DNA of 45,540 bases from Mesotaenium endlicherianum (taxonomy: Eukaryota; Streptophyta; Zygnematophyceae; Zygnematales; Mesotaeniaceae), in the NCBI GenBank assembly GCA_009602735.1, contig WELA01007952.1, positions 640,490-686,029 of the forward strand, in the 5' to 3' direction. This document shows, piece after piece, positions 23,001 to 35,100 of the stretch (the first letter of the stretch is position 1; each line of letters starts with the position of its first letter). A program made the position numbers and the translations under genes. Under the pieces are notes generated by a model. The model had not been told where the DNA came from, did no database searches, and saw nothing but the letters and a program-made list of their open reading frames with translations.

Positions 23001-26000
23001 GCAAACCTGCATGTAGACGTGCACGGGAGGTGCAAGCGGATAGCTGACAAAAAGTGGTATCTATGAACCCTCACCGCTTGACGAGTACCTTGGTCACCAG
23101 TCGACAAGCTTGCCAAAGTAAAAACCATGGTCATAAGGTTTTGTATCATCATTTTTTACAAGGAGGAGGCTTCAAGGCTGAAGGGTGTTCAAAAATAATC
23201 AAGCAGTAGCTCCAAGGCCAGGCCTGTGCAAGAGCAGAGCCAAGCTTATTATGGTGGGTGTGAGGTTGCGGACGCTTGCTTACCCTCGTTGCCCCACCAG
23301 CCAGGCCTGCATTGCAGAAGCGACACATGGCACACAAACGCAAAGACACGCCGCCGCACCACAAAAAGCCACCATTTGTCAGACATGGTTGAATGCCTGC
23401 CACTATACACATTCACTTGTATTCTCAGTTTCTCTCTCCCACTTTCGCCGTCAGGCAGATGACCAGGACACATAAGTTGATGCTAAGCAGGACCCTCTAC
23501 AACAGAGTCTATGAAAAAGAAAAAGAAACAGGGGTTGCATAATCCGTACAGACTACCCCTAACTTGGCTATGTCCCATCCAGTGTTGCCAGGTGACATGT
23601 CAACCATGAGCTGCAACGCACGCACACACAAACACACACGCACACACAAACACACACACACACACACGCACACACAAACACACACACAAACACAGACACA
23701 GACCAGGCCATGAGCGATCTAATGCACATACTGCGAGCATAATGGAGTTTAAACAGCTTCCCTTGCGCCCACTCGCTCACTCACCAGTGCTGCTGGTAGA
23801 GGTCGACAGATGACAGGCCCAGGCGGTCCAGCGACGCCTTAAGCGTGTCCACCACCGAGCGGCGCCCCAGCCGCCACGCCACTGGCGTGAGCTTGGTGGC
23901 CACCAGAGGAACGGCGGCATTGCTGCCTCCCTCCCTCTGCTTCCTCTCGGCTATGAACCTGCCACATGCATGCACCCGCAAGCACGCATCACGCACGCAT
24001 TCACATGGACAGATGGATGTATCAGGCCCCGCAAAGCACAGTGTCCGACGTCCTCAGCCAAGAAAGAAGACACTTCCCACCGAGTCTGTCACCTTGCCAG
24101 CTAGCTGCTAGCAAGTCTGCAATGGGATGGGCTCGCCAGCGGGCCTGCTTCTCCAAAGACGTGCCTGGGATAACCTGTTTGGCTCATGCAGTCAGCTGAG
24201 CTCAAGCTGAGTCGGACTAGTAGTGCCAGGGCTGCGCCTGCCAGCTGGCAGAGAGAAACGAGTTCGGCAACGATTGGAGCAAAACTGGCAGGGGGGCAGG
24301 CGGGCGGGTAGACGATGCATGATGGCTTGCCAGCGGCGAGGAGGCTGGGTCCCGGGAAGGCGGCCAGGAACGGGTCTTGCAGTACAGGAGAAAGAAAAAC
24401 GATGAAAAAACAGGGAAGCCTGTGGACGTGCTCAGTGCTGGGTGAGCTTCCTATAGTCGCGTGCCGGGGACAGGTGGTGGTAGGGAAACACAGTTGGATG
24501 TGGGGGACAATCGAACAGGGGATGCCTAGTTGCACGCTGGTGCTCCTTGAAAGAGCAGGAGTGCAGCTGCCTGTGTAGCCCTTGCTTTATGCTTGGAAAG
24601 ACGGCAGGCCCAGAGAACACAGCCACACGCATGCGCATGCATGCACATTATAAAGGGGGCCCGCCTCCCGCTACAGCTGCCCGCCTGTTGCAGGAGGCAG
24701 AAGATGAAGCAGGCTCCTGGAATGACTGCTCACGGCTGTCAGATCCTGTGGCTAGCTGCAATTTTCAATGCAAGAGAGAGGGGAGGTAGAGGTGGAGGAG
24801 TGCACACCTGCCGAGGAGCCTCTCCGCGTCCTCGGTGCCGCCAAACTGCGCACAAAGAAGAAGAATGGGAATGATGAGCCCCCTGCCAAGCGGCATCTGC
24901 TCAGCATGCACGCGCACACTCCCACGCACACGCACACGCACACGCACGCACGCACGCACGCGTGCGTGCACACAAGCAGACAAAGCACACACATCGCACG
25001 CACCCGTGGGCACAGAGACGCACGGAAGCACGCACACATGTACGTGCGCCTGCAAATGCGCACAAAATTAGGCGAATCATTCTATGCCTACATATGCGCA
25101 GGGGGGGTGGCACGGAGGGACGCACTGACCACTTTTGAGCCGTACAGCTCTGTGCATGTCCGCGTCAGCCAGGTTTGCGGGCCACGGGCGCAACAAGTGG
25201 CAGTCACCAAAAGAGGTCAAATAAAGAAGATATCAGTTTTGCGTTATCAAAAGAAGAAGCAGGCTGGCGTTATTCGATGACCGCTGTGCTTGCAGGCATT
25301 AAATAGTACACGCATCCAGTCGTGGATGGGATGTAGACGTGACATCCCAACGCATAGCATCTGAACCGTTGATCTTGTCGAGCAATGCATAGGTACACGA
25401 TTGCCAGCTGGCAGCAACATTGCACACACTCCGATGAGATCAGTGTTAGTCAGCAGCAAGGCATAAACTAGGCCCTGAGGAACACAGTGGGTTTGCATGG
25501 TATCCGTCACCGCAGAAAAAATCAGACACAGACAAGATCAAAGAATTCGGGTGAAATGGGCGCCGACCTGCTGTGGGTCAAACGGAGCACACGCCCCTCT
25601 TATAGTCACGTGGAACGGTCGGACAGGAAAAACATGCGAGCAAAACAAAGAAAGAAGCGGAGGCATTGAGGGGTAACCTGAACTCTTGACCCCTCACAGC
25701 ACATCTCCAAGTGTTGCCTTCTTTAGTCTATATTACATTTTGGAGACACTCTTGAAGAGGATTGAGAGCGGGGAGACGTTTCAGAGCAGAATGCTGACAA
25801 GGAAGCTGAGAAGACTAATCAAAATGACACCCCAGCATGTAACTATGACTTCAGGGGATAGACGGACGGACTTCCAAAAGAGACCGCAGATGCGGAAGTT
25901 CCGCACATCGTTTTGCGCATCAAGATTCTAAGCACACATGAAGAACTCTGGCAGAATCAAATAAGAAAAGCTGTACACTGAAAGAGATCAGAATCAAAGC

Positions 26001-27517
26001 CTTTCTGCAGCTCGGTGCATGTGTCAAGGGTGCACATGCGAAAGAAATACCCCAAGCAGATGCAACTGGGAGGACCTGTAGGCTGTTCACGGGACCTGCT
26101 GTGTCAAAGAAGCAGAGGCCGGAGTCCATGGCCTCGTCAAAAGCCTCCCTCGCATCTTGCACGCTCTTCTCTGCACAGCACAGACCCAGGGTGCAAGTGA
26201 AAGCGTCCAACTCTTAAGTCTCAAATGTCAGAACTGGAAGTGATGCAAGCTCGACCAGCTACATTGATGTCAGAACACAAGCACCAGATGCGTGCTCCAA
26301 GGTGCAGGCAGAGCGTGATGTTGGAGAGAAACAGCTATCGGGGAGAGAGGGCGGGAACTAAGCAAGGGGGGGAGGGGAGAGGGAGAGGCACAAAGGAGAG
26401 TGGTAGAGGGACCAAAAGAGGGAGCCAGAAGTGGAGGGAAGGGCAGGGGGAGGGGATGAGAGGGTAAACGGGAGAGGGAGGGGGAACGGGAGGGAGTGAG
26501 GTAGAGAGGGAGAGAGGGGAGAGAAAGAGAGGGAGGGAGAGAGTGAATCACCATTCCAAGTGCCCTGATTCCAGAAGAACTTGTCGCCCCACGACCACGT
26601 GCCACAGCCAACTTGCGGAACGTGGAGTGAAGATTGCCCCACTCTGACGGTCTTCACTTCGGCTGCTTTGGGTCTGTCAACCACGGTGCTCTCGCACCTC
26701 ACTGTGTGTCGGCTAGCAGTGGCGAGAACTACTCCCTGCAACACACAATTAGCAATCTAGAACGTACTGCTCAGATTTTTGCATATTGCCGAGATTTTCA
26801 CTCATACCTATAGCTCCACCCCGGCTTCCCTTTTACTGAGGGGTTCTTAATTGCTGACAGTCTCCGAAGAGAGAGGTCCTATCCCAGCTTCCCACCTAGG
26901 GTGAGGATACTGAAGTAATGAAGGAGCAGAAGTTTGCCGGGCTTGAAACAGTTGAATGCATATGATTTCTGGGTTTCTCTCAAGATTTTACGGCTGGTTA
27001 TGAATACTATTTCTTCTGTCTCTATCACCCCAGCCTGTGGCAGGCTGCATGAGTTGCCGTGGTACTATGAACCCAACTTATTTGCAAACTCTTTTGAAAT
27101 CATTCAATTCTATTGTTACACAGTAGGCCAGGCCATAATATCCCCTGGGAACGGAAGTGGTCAAATGATGAAGGTACAGGGGCTGTAAACAGGAATGTCA
27201 TTAGTGCTAATCAGCCTTCTTTGCTTCTTCAAGAGTAACAGAGATAAAGACCAGTATGCTTTGTGTGGCTGAATAGATCAAGATTGTCCGTTCTAATGTG
27301 GGGCTTAAAACAGTAGGGCTCATCAGTTACATTGAAACAAAGAACGCCCGTTATGCATGAAAAGGGCAGAATCTACGAATGCAAAGAAATGAAAGAGCAC
27401 AAGCATTGTGGCCTTAACTGCCTTTACCTGGTGCTGTAAGCTGGAGGTCACATTGAAGGCGGCCCCTTTCACGGAAGCATTCAAGATGTGAGTATGGAGC
27501 GCTCCCACTGTTGCCAT
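20051..27517 (-). CDS. Aldo/keto reductase copy 3 (At1g06690-like, chloroplast type), complete, inverted
   Basis: Fourteen exons, read downward: 27517-27428, 26735-26552, 26170-26096, 25149-25130, 24845-24808, 23958-23785, 23306-23284, 22861-22790, 22518-22454, 22076-21974, 21587-21505, 21099-21037, 20756-20688, 20167-20051 (stop TAG). The sum is 1176 bases, 391 residues. Exon 1 (30 codons, phase 0) and the start of exon 2 encode a presumed chloroplast transit peptide ([10 protein letters not shown]..., few acidic residues) unrelated in sequence to that of copy 2. Tetrad: Asp114, Tyr119, Lys158, His193. Oddities: exon 5 is 38 rather than 35 bases, giving [12 protein letters not shown] with one extra residue. 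The usual K-F-A-x-L-P-W around the catalytic Lys reads KLTPVAW here. Exon 9 resembles copy 2 but exon 10 resembles copy 1. Intron 8 contains a C/G homopolymer with a 22-base N gap that runs up to the acceptor. It ends FPIEDM. The gene is convergent with copy 2, about 1.4 kb between stops. Confidence 0.91.
22095..22262. repeat. GGGA/GGAA polypurine tract (pyrimidine on the gene strand)
   Basis: About 165 bases of almost pure purine on the plus strand. On the coding strand of copy 3 this is a long polypyrimidine tract just before the exon 10 acceptor at 22077. Confidence 0.85.
22522..22574 (-). repeat. Poly-G (minus strand) tract with 22-base N gap next to a 3' splice site (copy 3 intron 8)
   Basis: On the plus strand: C at 22522-22541, N at 22542-22563, C at 22564-22574. 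On the gene strand the G run is followed directly by CAG and exon 9 (22518-22454). The position equals that of the poly-G in copy 2. Confidence 0.9.
23320..23332 (-). promoter_or_regulatory. Related element directly upstream of microexon 7, copy 3
   Basis: On the minus strand it reads TGCCATGTGTCGC, ending 13 bases before the 23-base exon at 23306-23284. It is the same core as the element before microexon 4. Copy 2 has TGCCATGTGGCT at 15179-15190, 16 bases before its 23-base exon. Copy 1 has only a weak relative near 4886-4896. Confidence 0.35.
23620..23702. repeat. (CA)n microsatellite
   Basis: CACACA with AAAC interruptions in intron 6 of copy 3. Confidence 0.85.
25190..25205 (-). promoter_or_regulatory. 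Conserved intronic element upstream of microexon 4, copy 3
   Basis: On the minus strand it reads GACTGCCACTTGTTGC and ends 40 bases before the 20-base exon (25149-25130). It differs from the copy 2 element at two positions. Confidence 0.45.
26355..26545. repeat. GA-rich polypurine tract
   Basis: GGGAGAGG-type purine sequence in intron 2 of copy 3, next to the exon 2 donor. It is pyrimidine-rich on the gene strand. Confidence 0.8.
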
Positions 27518-29108
27518 TCTGTGATGCTCAAGCTCTTCACACCTTGATCAGAAGCTCTTCGTTAAGATCTTCGTATGGCTGGATCGAACATCCACAAACT
27601 CATCATACATTACCTACTTGTATACGTTCCTGTGGTCAAGCATTGCAATAGAAATCTGCATTTCCTCGAAATTTCTCTTCCCCTGTTCTGACAAATGGAC
27701 TCCTTAAAGTGTAGCGCAATTAGTCTGAGGCTGGTCGAAGCTCCCACTTGCCCTTATGCCATCTTATGATTGTGCTTCTAGCACAATAATATCCAAATGT
27801 CAACAAGTGGATCTAGTGAAACAAGCAATCAAGAACTTATTTGCTGGGCTGTTCCTCTAGGCCAAGCTGCTCCATGGCGCTGTAAAAGTTCGTCAACAAA
27901 TCTGACAAGTGTGCCTACTGTCAAGCTCCTGCCAAGTGGCAAGCTGGACCATGTACAATCAAGTCAACTGAAGACGACCTCGTGGCTGCTCGTGGCCATA
28001 GCTACCCAGCCGCTAGCACCGGAGCATATTTTGGGGGGGCGGGGGGGGCTACAACAATTTACTAAGCTATTTCTTTCTGATTGATTGCTTTCACAAAAAG
28101 TAAGTCGACTGCAGTAATGTCCGCTGTATCAGTCTCTTTGCACAACGATTGGTCTAGAATGGCTTATAACTACATGCATATATATACCTACATATAAAGT
28201 CATGTATATGTATTTAAGTACATATCAATATATGCATGCGTATTCATATATGTATGTATGTATGGATATATATAGATTTATCTATGGGTATAAATATATA
28301 TATATATATATATCCTATACAAAGATATACAAATGTAATTTCAATTCTTTATAGGATATTCGGCCCGTATTATTATGTGCCTCTATGGCGCCCTTTCTTA
28401 AAGAGGGAGCCAGGGATTTTGATAGCTAAGCCAACGGAGCTCACAAATGGGGGCGGATGATGACTGCAAGGGCAAATAAATTCATTAGGATATAAATATT
28501 ATGTTTCAGTTGTCTTGTGCATGATGAATGTGACATAAAGCATTGCAGGGCACATACTATCAAGCTTAATTATTAAGTGTGGTGTGAAGCGGCCAGATTA
28601 AGTAGGCCGGCGCCGGATTCATTCTTATGCATCCTAAGCCATGACAGGAGAAAGCTTGAAGCTTCGATGATAAATTGAAGCTGACATGACCATTTGATGA
28701 TTGTCAAGATCCACCGTTGCAGTTGGGCTGGTTGATAATGTTTTGTCTGTACTGCGTGCATGGCTTTTCTCAATTCGAGTCGCACCAAGCTAATTCATGC
28801 ACTCATTTGCGCGCAGAAGGTCAAGTTGAATATACGTAATTGGTTACATAAGGTCTGCAACACAAACAAGCTCATTCAGAACACATTTATCATCTTAAGC
28901 TCCAAAGTGACTGGCTTTGCTTACGAGCTAGTCGGCGTACCTCCAAAAGCTTTTCTAATTACGTTGTATAGTTAAGCCCCACTCTTGTCACCTCTTGTAT
29001 TATTAGAAGCTCAAAATTCCCGACCTTGATCTCAGCAACTTTTATCTTTCACTGATGAAGATGTATTCAAGGCTTCCCAAAAAAGTGGAGCCCGCAAGAA
29101 GATGCTAG
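27518..29108. other. Intergenic region between copy 3 start and TAM41 stop
   Basis: About 1.6 kb, A+T-rich. It should contain the promoter of reductase copy 3 (reading left) and the 3' UTR of TAM41. An (AT)n-rich block lies at 28160-28315. No conserved frame is seen; the open frame at 27797-28084 has no family resemblance. Confidence 0.6.
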
Positions 29109-32100
29109 CTACCTTAGGCTCTGCCATGCTTTTTTCATCTTCCTCGTCACATACTGGACGGAGTTGACGCCACCGGCCGCGAGAAACGACGAGACAGCTT
29201 GTCGAAGACTCGAGCGCCTCACTATGCTAGCTATCGACGCTCTCACCAAATGCTTCACGTCTCTTTTCTGCTGCCGCATGGCCCGTGCCAAGTCAGCAGC
29301 CCCGCCTGGTGGCACACAGGAAGAGCACCAAGCGTGAGGGACGACGGGGAGGAGACAGAGGGCCCAGAAGCAAAGTCCACAAGGCTTGTGGATATAGCAA
29401 ATGCTTGCACAGGATGCAGCCGTATGCATGGTCGCGGCGAAGGAGGTTTGTGTCTTCTGGGTTTCTCATGCAAAGCATTCATAAGACATAAGAAAAGAAG
29501 TAAATTAAGAAGACGAAGACAAATAAGTAGGGCAAATAAGCGAGACGAAGAAGAAAATAAATAAATAAATATATATATATATATATATATATATGAAGAC
29601 AAAAAAGAGGGGAAGGAGACAGGTGAGGAGGAGGACAAAGACAAGCAGTGGCATGGGTACCTTCTGCAATCAAGTTTCCAGGGGCCACCGGTAGGCGGAG
29701 TCGACATGTGGCAGCCATGCGCAGCAGCACCGAGGACGGCAGAGCCGCAACAAGCGACAGCTCACCCTCTGGACTGTCATTCTGTTCCCACCATGCACAG
29801 GACACGCACTTCAGCGTCACTTGTCTGCATGTAATGCAGACCTAGGTGCGCCACCTGGTGCGGGGGGTAGCCAAGGAGCAGGACTGTCTGAGACAATCAC
29901 CTTACTGGCCATAACTTGAGGCCAACCTCGGTTGCTCGCATGTACCGCTAACACCATGAAGCCTTAGCCCCCCCCCCCATTGCTTGCACCCCGCTACTTT
30001 CAACGCTCTCAATCATCTGACCCAAATTTGGCTTCTGCAACAGCACGCGCACTTGCTGTTGTACGTGCGGCGGTACGCCAGGTTCAATTTCACTCTCTCC
30101 CATCTCTCCCTCTCTTCTCCATCTCTCTTCTCTCCTTTGTGTACTGGAATAAAGTGGGGAAACACAGAAACCTGATGGTGTTCAGACGACAAGAAATCCA
30201 AACTTCCTCCTTCCAGAGTAAAGAGTATAAGTACTACTGGATTCCGCTTCCCAACAAGAATAAAGGCGAAACCACGAGCCTTCCATCCAATGTACACGAA
30301 TTCCTTGCATGGCTGCGCAGACTACAACAATGCCGTATTGCTCGCACGTTCCAAGCTTCTCCACAGAAGCCTTCTCTGAAGACCTTTGGAGAGGGACTCT
30401 CTCGCAGTACCCGGGCATAGGGCGCATGCGTTGCCGTCGTTGTCGGGCAGCTGGATGTGCCGGGCAGAAACAGCAGATCACAGCCCGCCAGCTGGAGCGC
30501 CGGCGCTGCGTACATGTGGCGCAGCTCGGCAAAGCTGCCCCTCACAATCTTCAGGACCTGCCAAAGGCATCGTGCGGTCTAGCAGCTCAGCCCTTAGCCC
30601 AAGGAAACTGATCATCGTTGTTCCGGGACCTTGTGCGGAACAATGATACACTACACTAAATTTATAATGGTGAATATAGCAAATACACTAAAGGAGCAAA
30701 CGAGCAGCGCAATAGAGAATGCCACAACCAGTGCTTCATCGATCCATCAGAGGAAAATGAATTCCACCAATTGCATGCACAGGCAATCGGGAGCCAGCGC
30801 GCCCCACTGCCGAGCTCCGATCGGTCGGTCACGTACCTTTTGTCGGTCCTCAGCAAAGAACATGCGGATGTCGCCGCGGTACGAGAGTCCGCAAATCTCC
30901 GCATACAGCTCCTCCTGCGGCACACGACAGGCGCACATCGCTTCAGTTTCAGTATGAGTACATGCACGCGATACATTCGCGCGGTGGATTTGGCCTTCAC
31001 GAACGAATCTGAACCATATGAGGAAGGTATGCCAGATACATGCATATGCATACATGCATCACTAGCAGCCCCGCAAATAGCTCTGCCCGTGTGACGGGGC
31101 GTGGAAGCGCTTAGGCGTCGACAGGGAGGGCAGATGCTCACGACCTCCCTTACATACTGCACGCCAAATCAAGACACACGCGCACAAACACACGCACAAA
31201 CTTGCGCAAGAACACACGCGCCTGCACGCCTGCACGCCTGCTCACACGCATGGGCACATGGGCACACGTACGTGTACGCACGCACACACGTAGACACGCA
31301 CGTGCTACGCAGGAGACCCGACTCCGATATGCACCTCCAGAAGCGTCTCCTTTGCAGCTACACACCACAACAGCAGCCTGCCCACACAGCCCTCCTCCGC
31401 AGCCTTCACATGCGTACCTCAGTGAACCTGGGCGGCAGCAGCAGCAGAGCTGCAGCCAGCGCAGCCTGCAGATTGACGCCATTTGCCGCCCGCAGCCCCG
31501 GCAGGTCCTCCAGATACGCCACCTGGCCGCCACAGAGCGCCCTGCCCCCACGCCATCAACCTACGAGTTCTGCTGAGATTGATGCTGCTGGCAAAGAGAT
31601 GGCTTACATAGGGCATCACAAGACCAAGAACTGAGCCCTCCTTACCTCCGTACTCTTAGACTTGGAAACTCATGACTAAAAAACGAAACCCTCGGACCCA
31701 GAACCTGTCGCGAGAACGTGAGATCTGGAGCAGGCTGAGCCTGTGCCGCAAGTGGCAGGCCAGGCCAGGCCAGGCCAGCAGCCCCCACTGGTGAAAAAAA
31801 AGCGCACTTGCCCTTTGCTATGACCCTTTCGAACCGCCTTAATAGAGGACATCCTGCGCCCGCAAGCCCGGACCCTCTTTACGGCCTGCTCTCTTCCAAA
31901 CGGTTCTGCCACCTGGGCCCGCACTCCTCTCTGATCCCACCCCTAATTTTCACCATGGCTACAGGTGCCCCTTCATTCCCCGTCGTGCAAAATGAACTCA
32001 TACCCTGGGAAAGACCTCATATCTTAGCGATGCCCGGACAGATGCTGACGGGGCAGCCTGCGGCATGAAGAAGCACATGCAGTCCTGCCACCACCCCCCC

Positions 32101-35100
32101 TGGTGCGTGGTGCGTGGGTGCGTGAGCACTATTGGCGAGAAGCTAAGGCTTGGAGCCTAAGACTTCAAAAAATAAAAGGCAGGTGTGATGTGTTGTGAAT
32201 ACGTTGCAGGCATTTCCTATCCCCATCAATTAGGGGCTCGCAGCACGTGCAGCAGGCAGCTAATATTGCATACTGGTTGTCTGCGTGAGCCTGCTGATTT
32301 TTCTCTCTAGCACACATAGAGGGGTTCAGCGGCCGATAAAAGGAAAAACACAAAGCAGATGAGGGAAGAAAGAGACCTTGGCACAAGAGAGAGAGAGAGA
32401 AAGAGAGAGACAGAGAAAGAGAAAAAGAAGAGGTAGAGAAAGTGAGAGTGGGAAAGAGTATGCACGTGCCACGTGGCAGTTGTCAGGAGGGCCTCCTGAG
32501 TGCGTTCCCGCATAATCCTTCGCTGATTAAGCAAGCAATAGGATGCGGGGGCCGCAGCCTGGAGTTCAAAAACCTTAGACCCGAAGAGTATAAAATCGTA
32601 ACCCTAAAAGCCTGTTCTCAGGAAGATGGGGCTTTTCCTGACAGCGAAACATGCATGCAGGGAGTGCAGGCGCGCTAACTGGCACAGGGTTTCAGAACGA
32701 GACGCCACGTGTTGCCTCCACATTGACCAATCAAGAAAGGGTGAGGTACGAGCCCTCTGCAGCTCGAGGGAAGGGCGTGAGTCTACGAAACATGCGCGCC
32801 AGCGAGGATGGGATCATGGAGGGGCCTGGGCGCCCCTGTCTCAGCGCCCCTCTCTCTTCCTCACTCCCTTTCTCTATACGCCGACTATAAGCACACACAA
32901 GCACGCGCGCATGCACACACGTATATGTGCAAGTGAGCTGCGCACGTGTGAGTGCTGGGTCACAAAGCCCTTAGCTGCAACTCAGAGAGATGGAGAGATG
33001 GAGAGAGGCATGGAGAGGGAGAGGGAGCGCGAGCTCACGGGCTTCTGCAGGCGGCCGCCGACGTAGAGCGAGTCCCACGAGAGGACGTCGGCCAGGATGT
33101 GCTCTGTGCTCGCCACGCCGTACTTTATCATCTGCGCAGGAGCACGTGGGGAGAGGCCACCTGGCGATCAATCACTCGCGGACATAGAGAAGTCCTCCCG
33201 GGCAGCCCAGGCCCACCAGGAGGAGGGGACACCTGGCGCAGACACATGCCAAAGAGTGCGAGCGCAAGCGCGTGCTGAGTGCGCGCCTGCAGCACGCATG
33301 CATGTCTGCATGCTAGAGTCGTGCGTGCGTGATGGGGTCGTGCATGCATGCTGGTGTCGTGCGTGCGTGATGGGGTCGTGCATGCATGCTGGTGTCGTGC
33401 GTGCGTGCGGGAGAGCTCTGCTGTCACACGCGTGCGTCGGCACGCACACACACCAGAGGCCGCAGGCATCGGAAACAGGGTTGCCAATCCTCAGCCCCAA
33501 TGCTAGCCCTTGTTTTGTGAAAAGTGATCCGGTTCGTAAAATGTTCCCCAAAACCAGATTGGGACCACACGATAGATCTGAGCTGGCAAGAGCAAACCAC
33601 GCGATGCTTCCGACTCTGCGTCAGGACATAAGAGCCGACGGCTTAAACGATAAACCCCTCATCCACACCCCTGATTCTTCCAGGGGACCACTGCTCAGTA
33701 TGTGATGCTCTCGACGTCGTCCAAGGGCAACTTTACAGTTGAAGCCCAAAAGCCGGGGGCCACACCTGATTCCTCCAGGGGACAAGCGTGTTGAAGTGCA
33801 CACCCACGCCCACGTGGTCTGCAACAGCCACCACCTGGCACAGCAACGCGTGCAAATCGCGTCAGAGGTCGCATGGTAACACCTGCTGGGCCCCAATGGT
33901 GCAAAACCAGCAGTGCATCTTTTCTGGCACTAAAATTTACGAGGAAGAACTACGTGCATGCCGATATTCCCAATCTGGAATGTGATATCAGTACTTATGG
34001 AGGGTACTAACACCGGGCTGAGAGGGTGTGTATGTGTGTGCGTGTGAGTGCGTGCGTGCATGTGTGTGGGAGAGAGAGAGAGTGTATGAAGACCTGCAGT
34101 GAGGAGAAGCAATGCCGGAGCATCCAGCATTCATGTACAAAGCTGAAGCATACTCCAGGATTCCGTATAAGCCAGATACATATTTCACGACCATAAAAAG
34201 AGCAAGAGCAAAAAACCCCAGAGGCGCGCAGCACAGCACCACACTCACAGCGGAGCCGCCAAAGCGCCGGAGTAGCGACGCGTAATGGCTAGGGTTTCTC
34301 TCCAGATTCTGCATCCCACGCCGCCCATCCCCCAAAACCCAACCATCGACGACGTGGCGCCACATTGTCAACACCACGCTTCTGAGGGAACAAACGCATC
34401 GCCTGCCTTGGAAACGTGGCCAGGAGCAATTATTTTTAAGACAAACACGCGCTGCTGACGACATGACACCCTGCCAACTCCACAGCTTGGCATCGTGCGA
34501 TTGGCCCAGCTCCCTCCTGGGACTCTGGGCTGTTGAGCAGCCCACTGCAGAGAGGCTCCCAAGTGGCTGCTTGTTGGAAAGCAGAATGAGCTGGGGTGGC
34601 TCGATTGAGTACAAAGCGATATTTGACTGGCCAGGAACAACTTCAACTCGTCGGTTTTCCCGCTCTAACCAGCTTCTATTTTAAGAATTAGAAAAGATAA
34701 GTTTAGGTGCAGGTAATTCTGAAGTCAGTTGCTAAGGAGAAGCAATCATTCTATGTTTATGTGTGTGTGTGTGTGTGCGTATTTTTGTTTTTTGTACTTT
34801 TTTTTTTTCTGTTTTTTGGTTTTTCTTTTGTTTGTGTGGTTAGGTATGGTTTGGCAACTTGAGCACGTGAGCAGGAAAATGAATCCCATACCAACAGCAC
34901 CAGAAGGTTAATGTAGGGCGAAGTAATGTATTTTGCCTTTGATACGACCACTTTATGCTGAAAGGTCAAACCCACCTCTGAGTGCCAGGCTTTTGGAGAG
35001 GCTACCCCCAGGATGTAGTCTGTCATTGGAACCTGGTAGAGATAGACGAGTTTTATATCAGCCCAACAGTTTTTTCTTCCAAGTTGTGACGTTGACGGGC

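Noticed and set aside
27797-28084. A 95-codon plus-strand frame in the copy 3/TAM41 gap
   Set aside because: Composition is ordinary and there is no family resemblance or nearby exon to support it.
29199-29564. A 121-codon plus-strand frame
   Set aside because: It is antisense to the last exon and last intron of TAM41, with no recognisable domain.
32701-32716. Another copy of the microexon-associated motif (GACGCCACGTGTTGCC)
   Set aside because: It is antisense in a TAM41 intron with no microexon near it. I keep it only as a caution that the motif may occur by chance.
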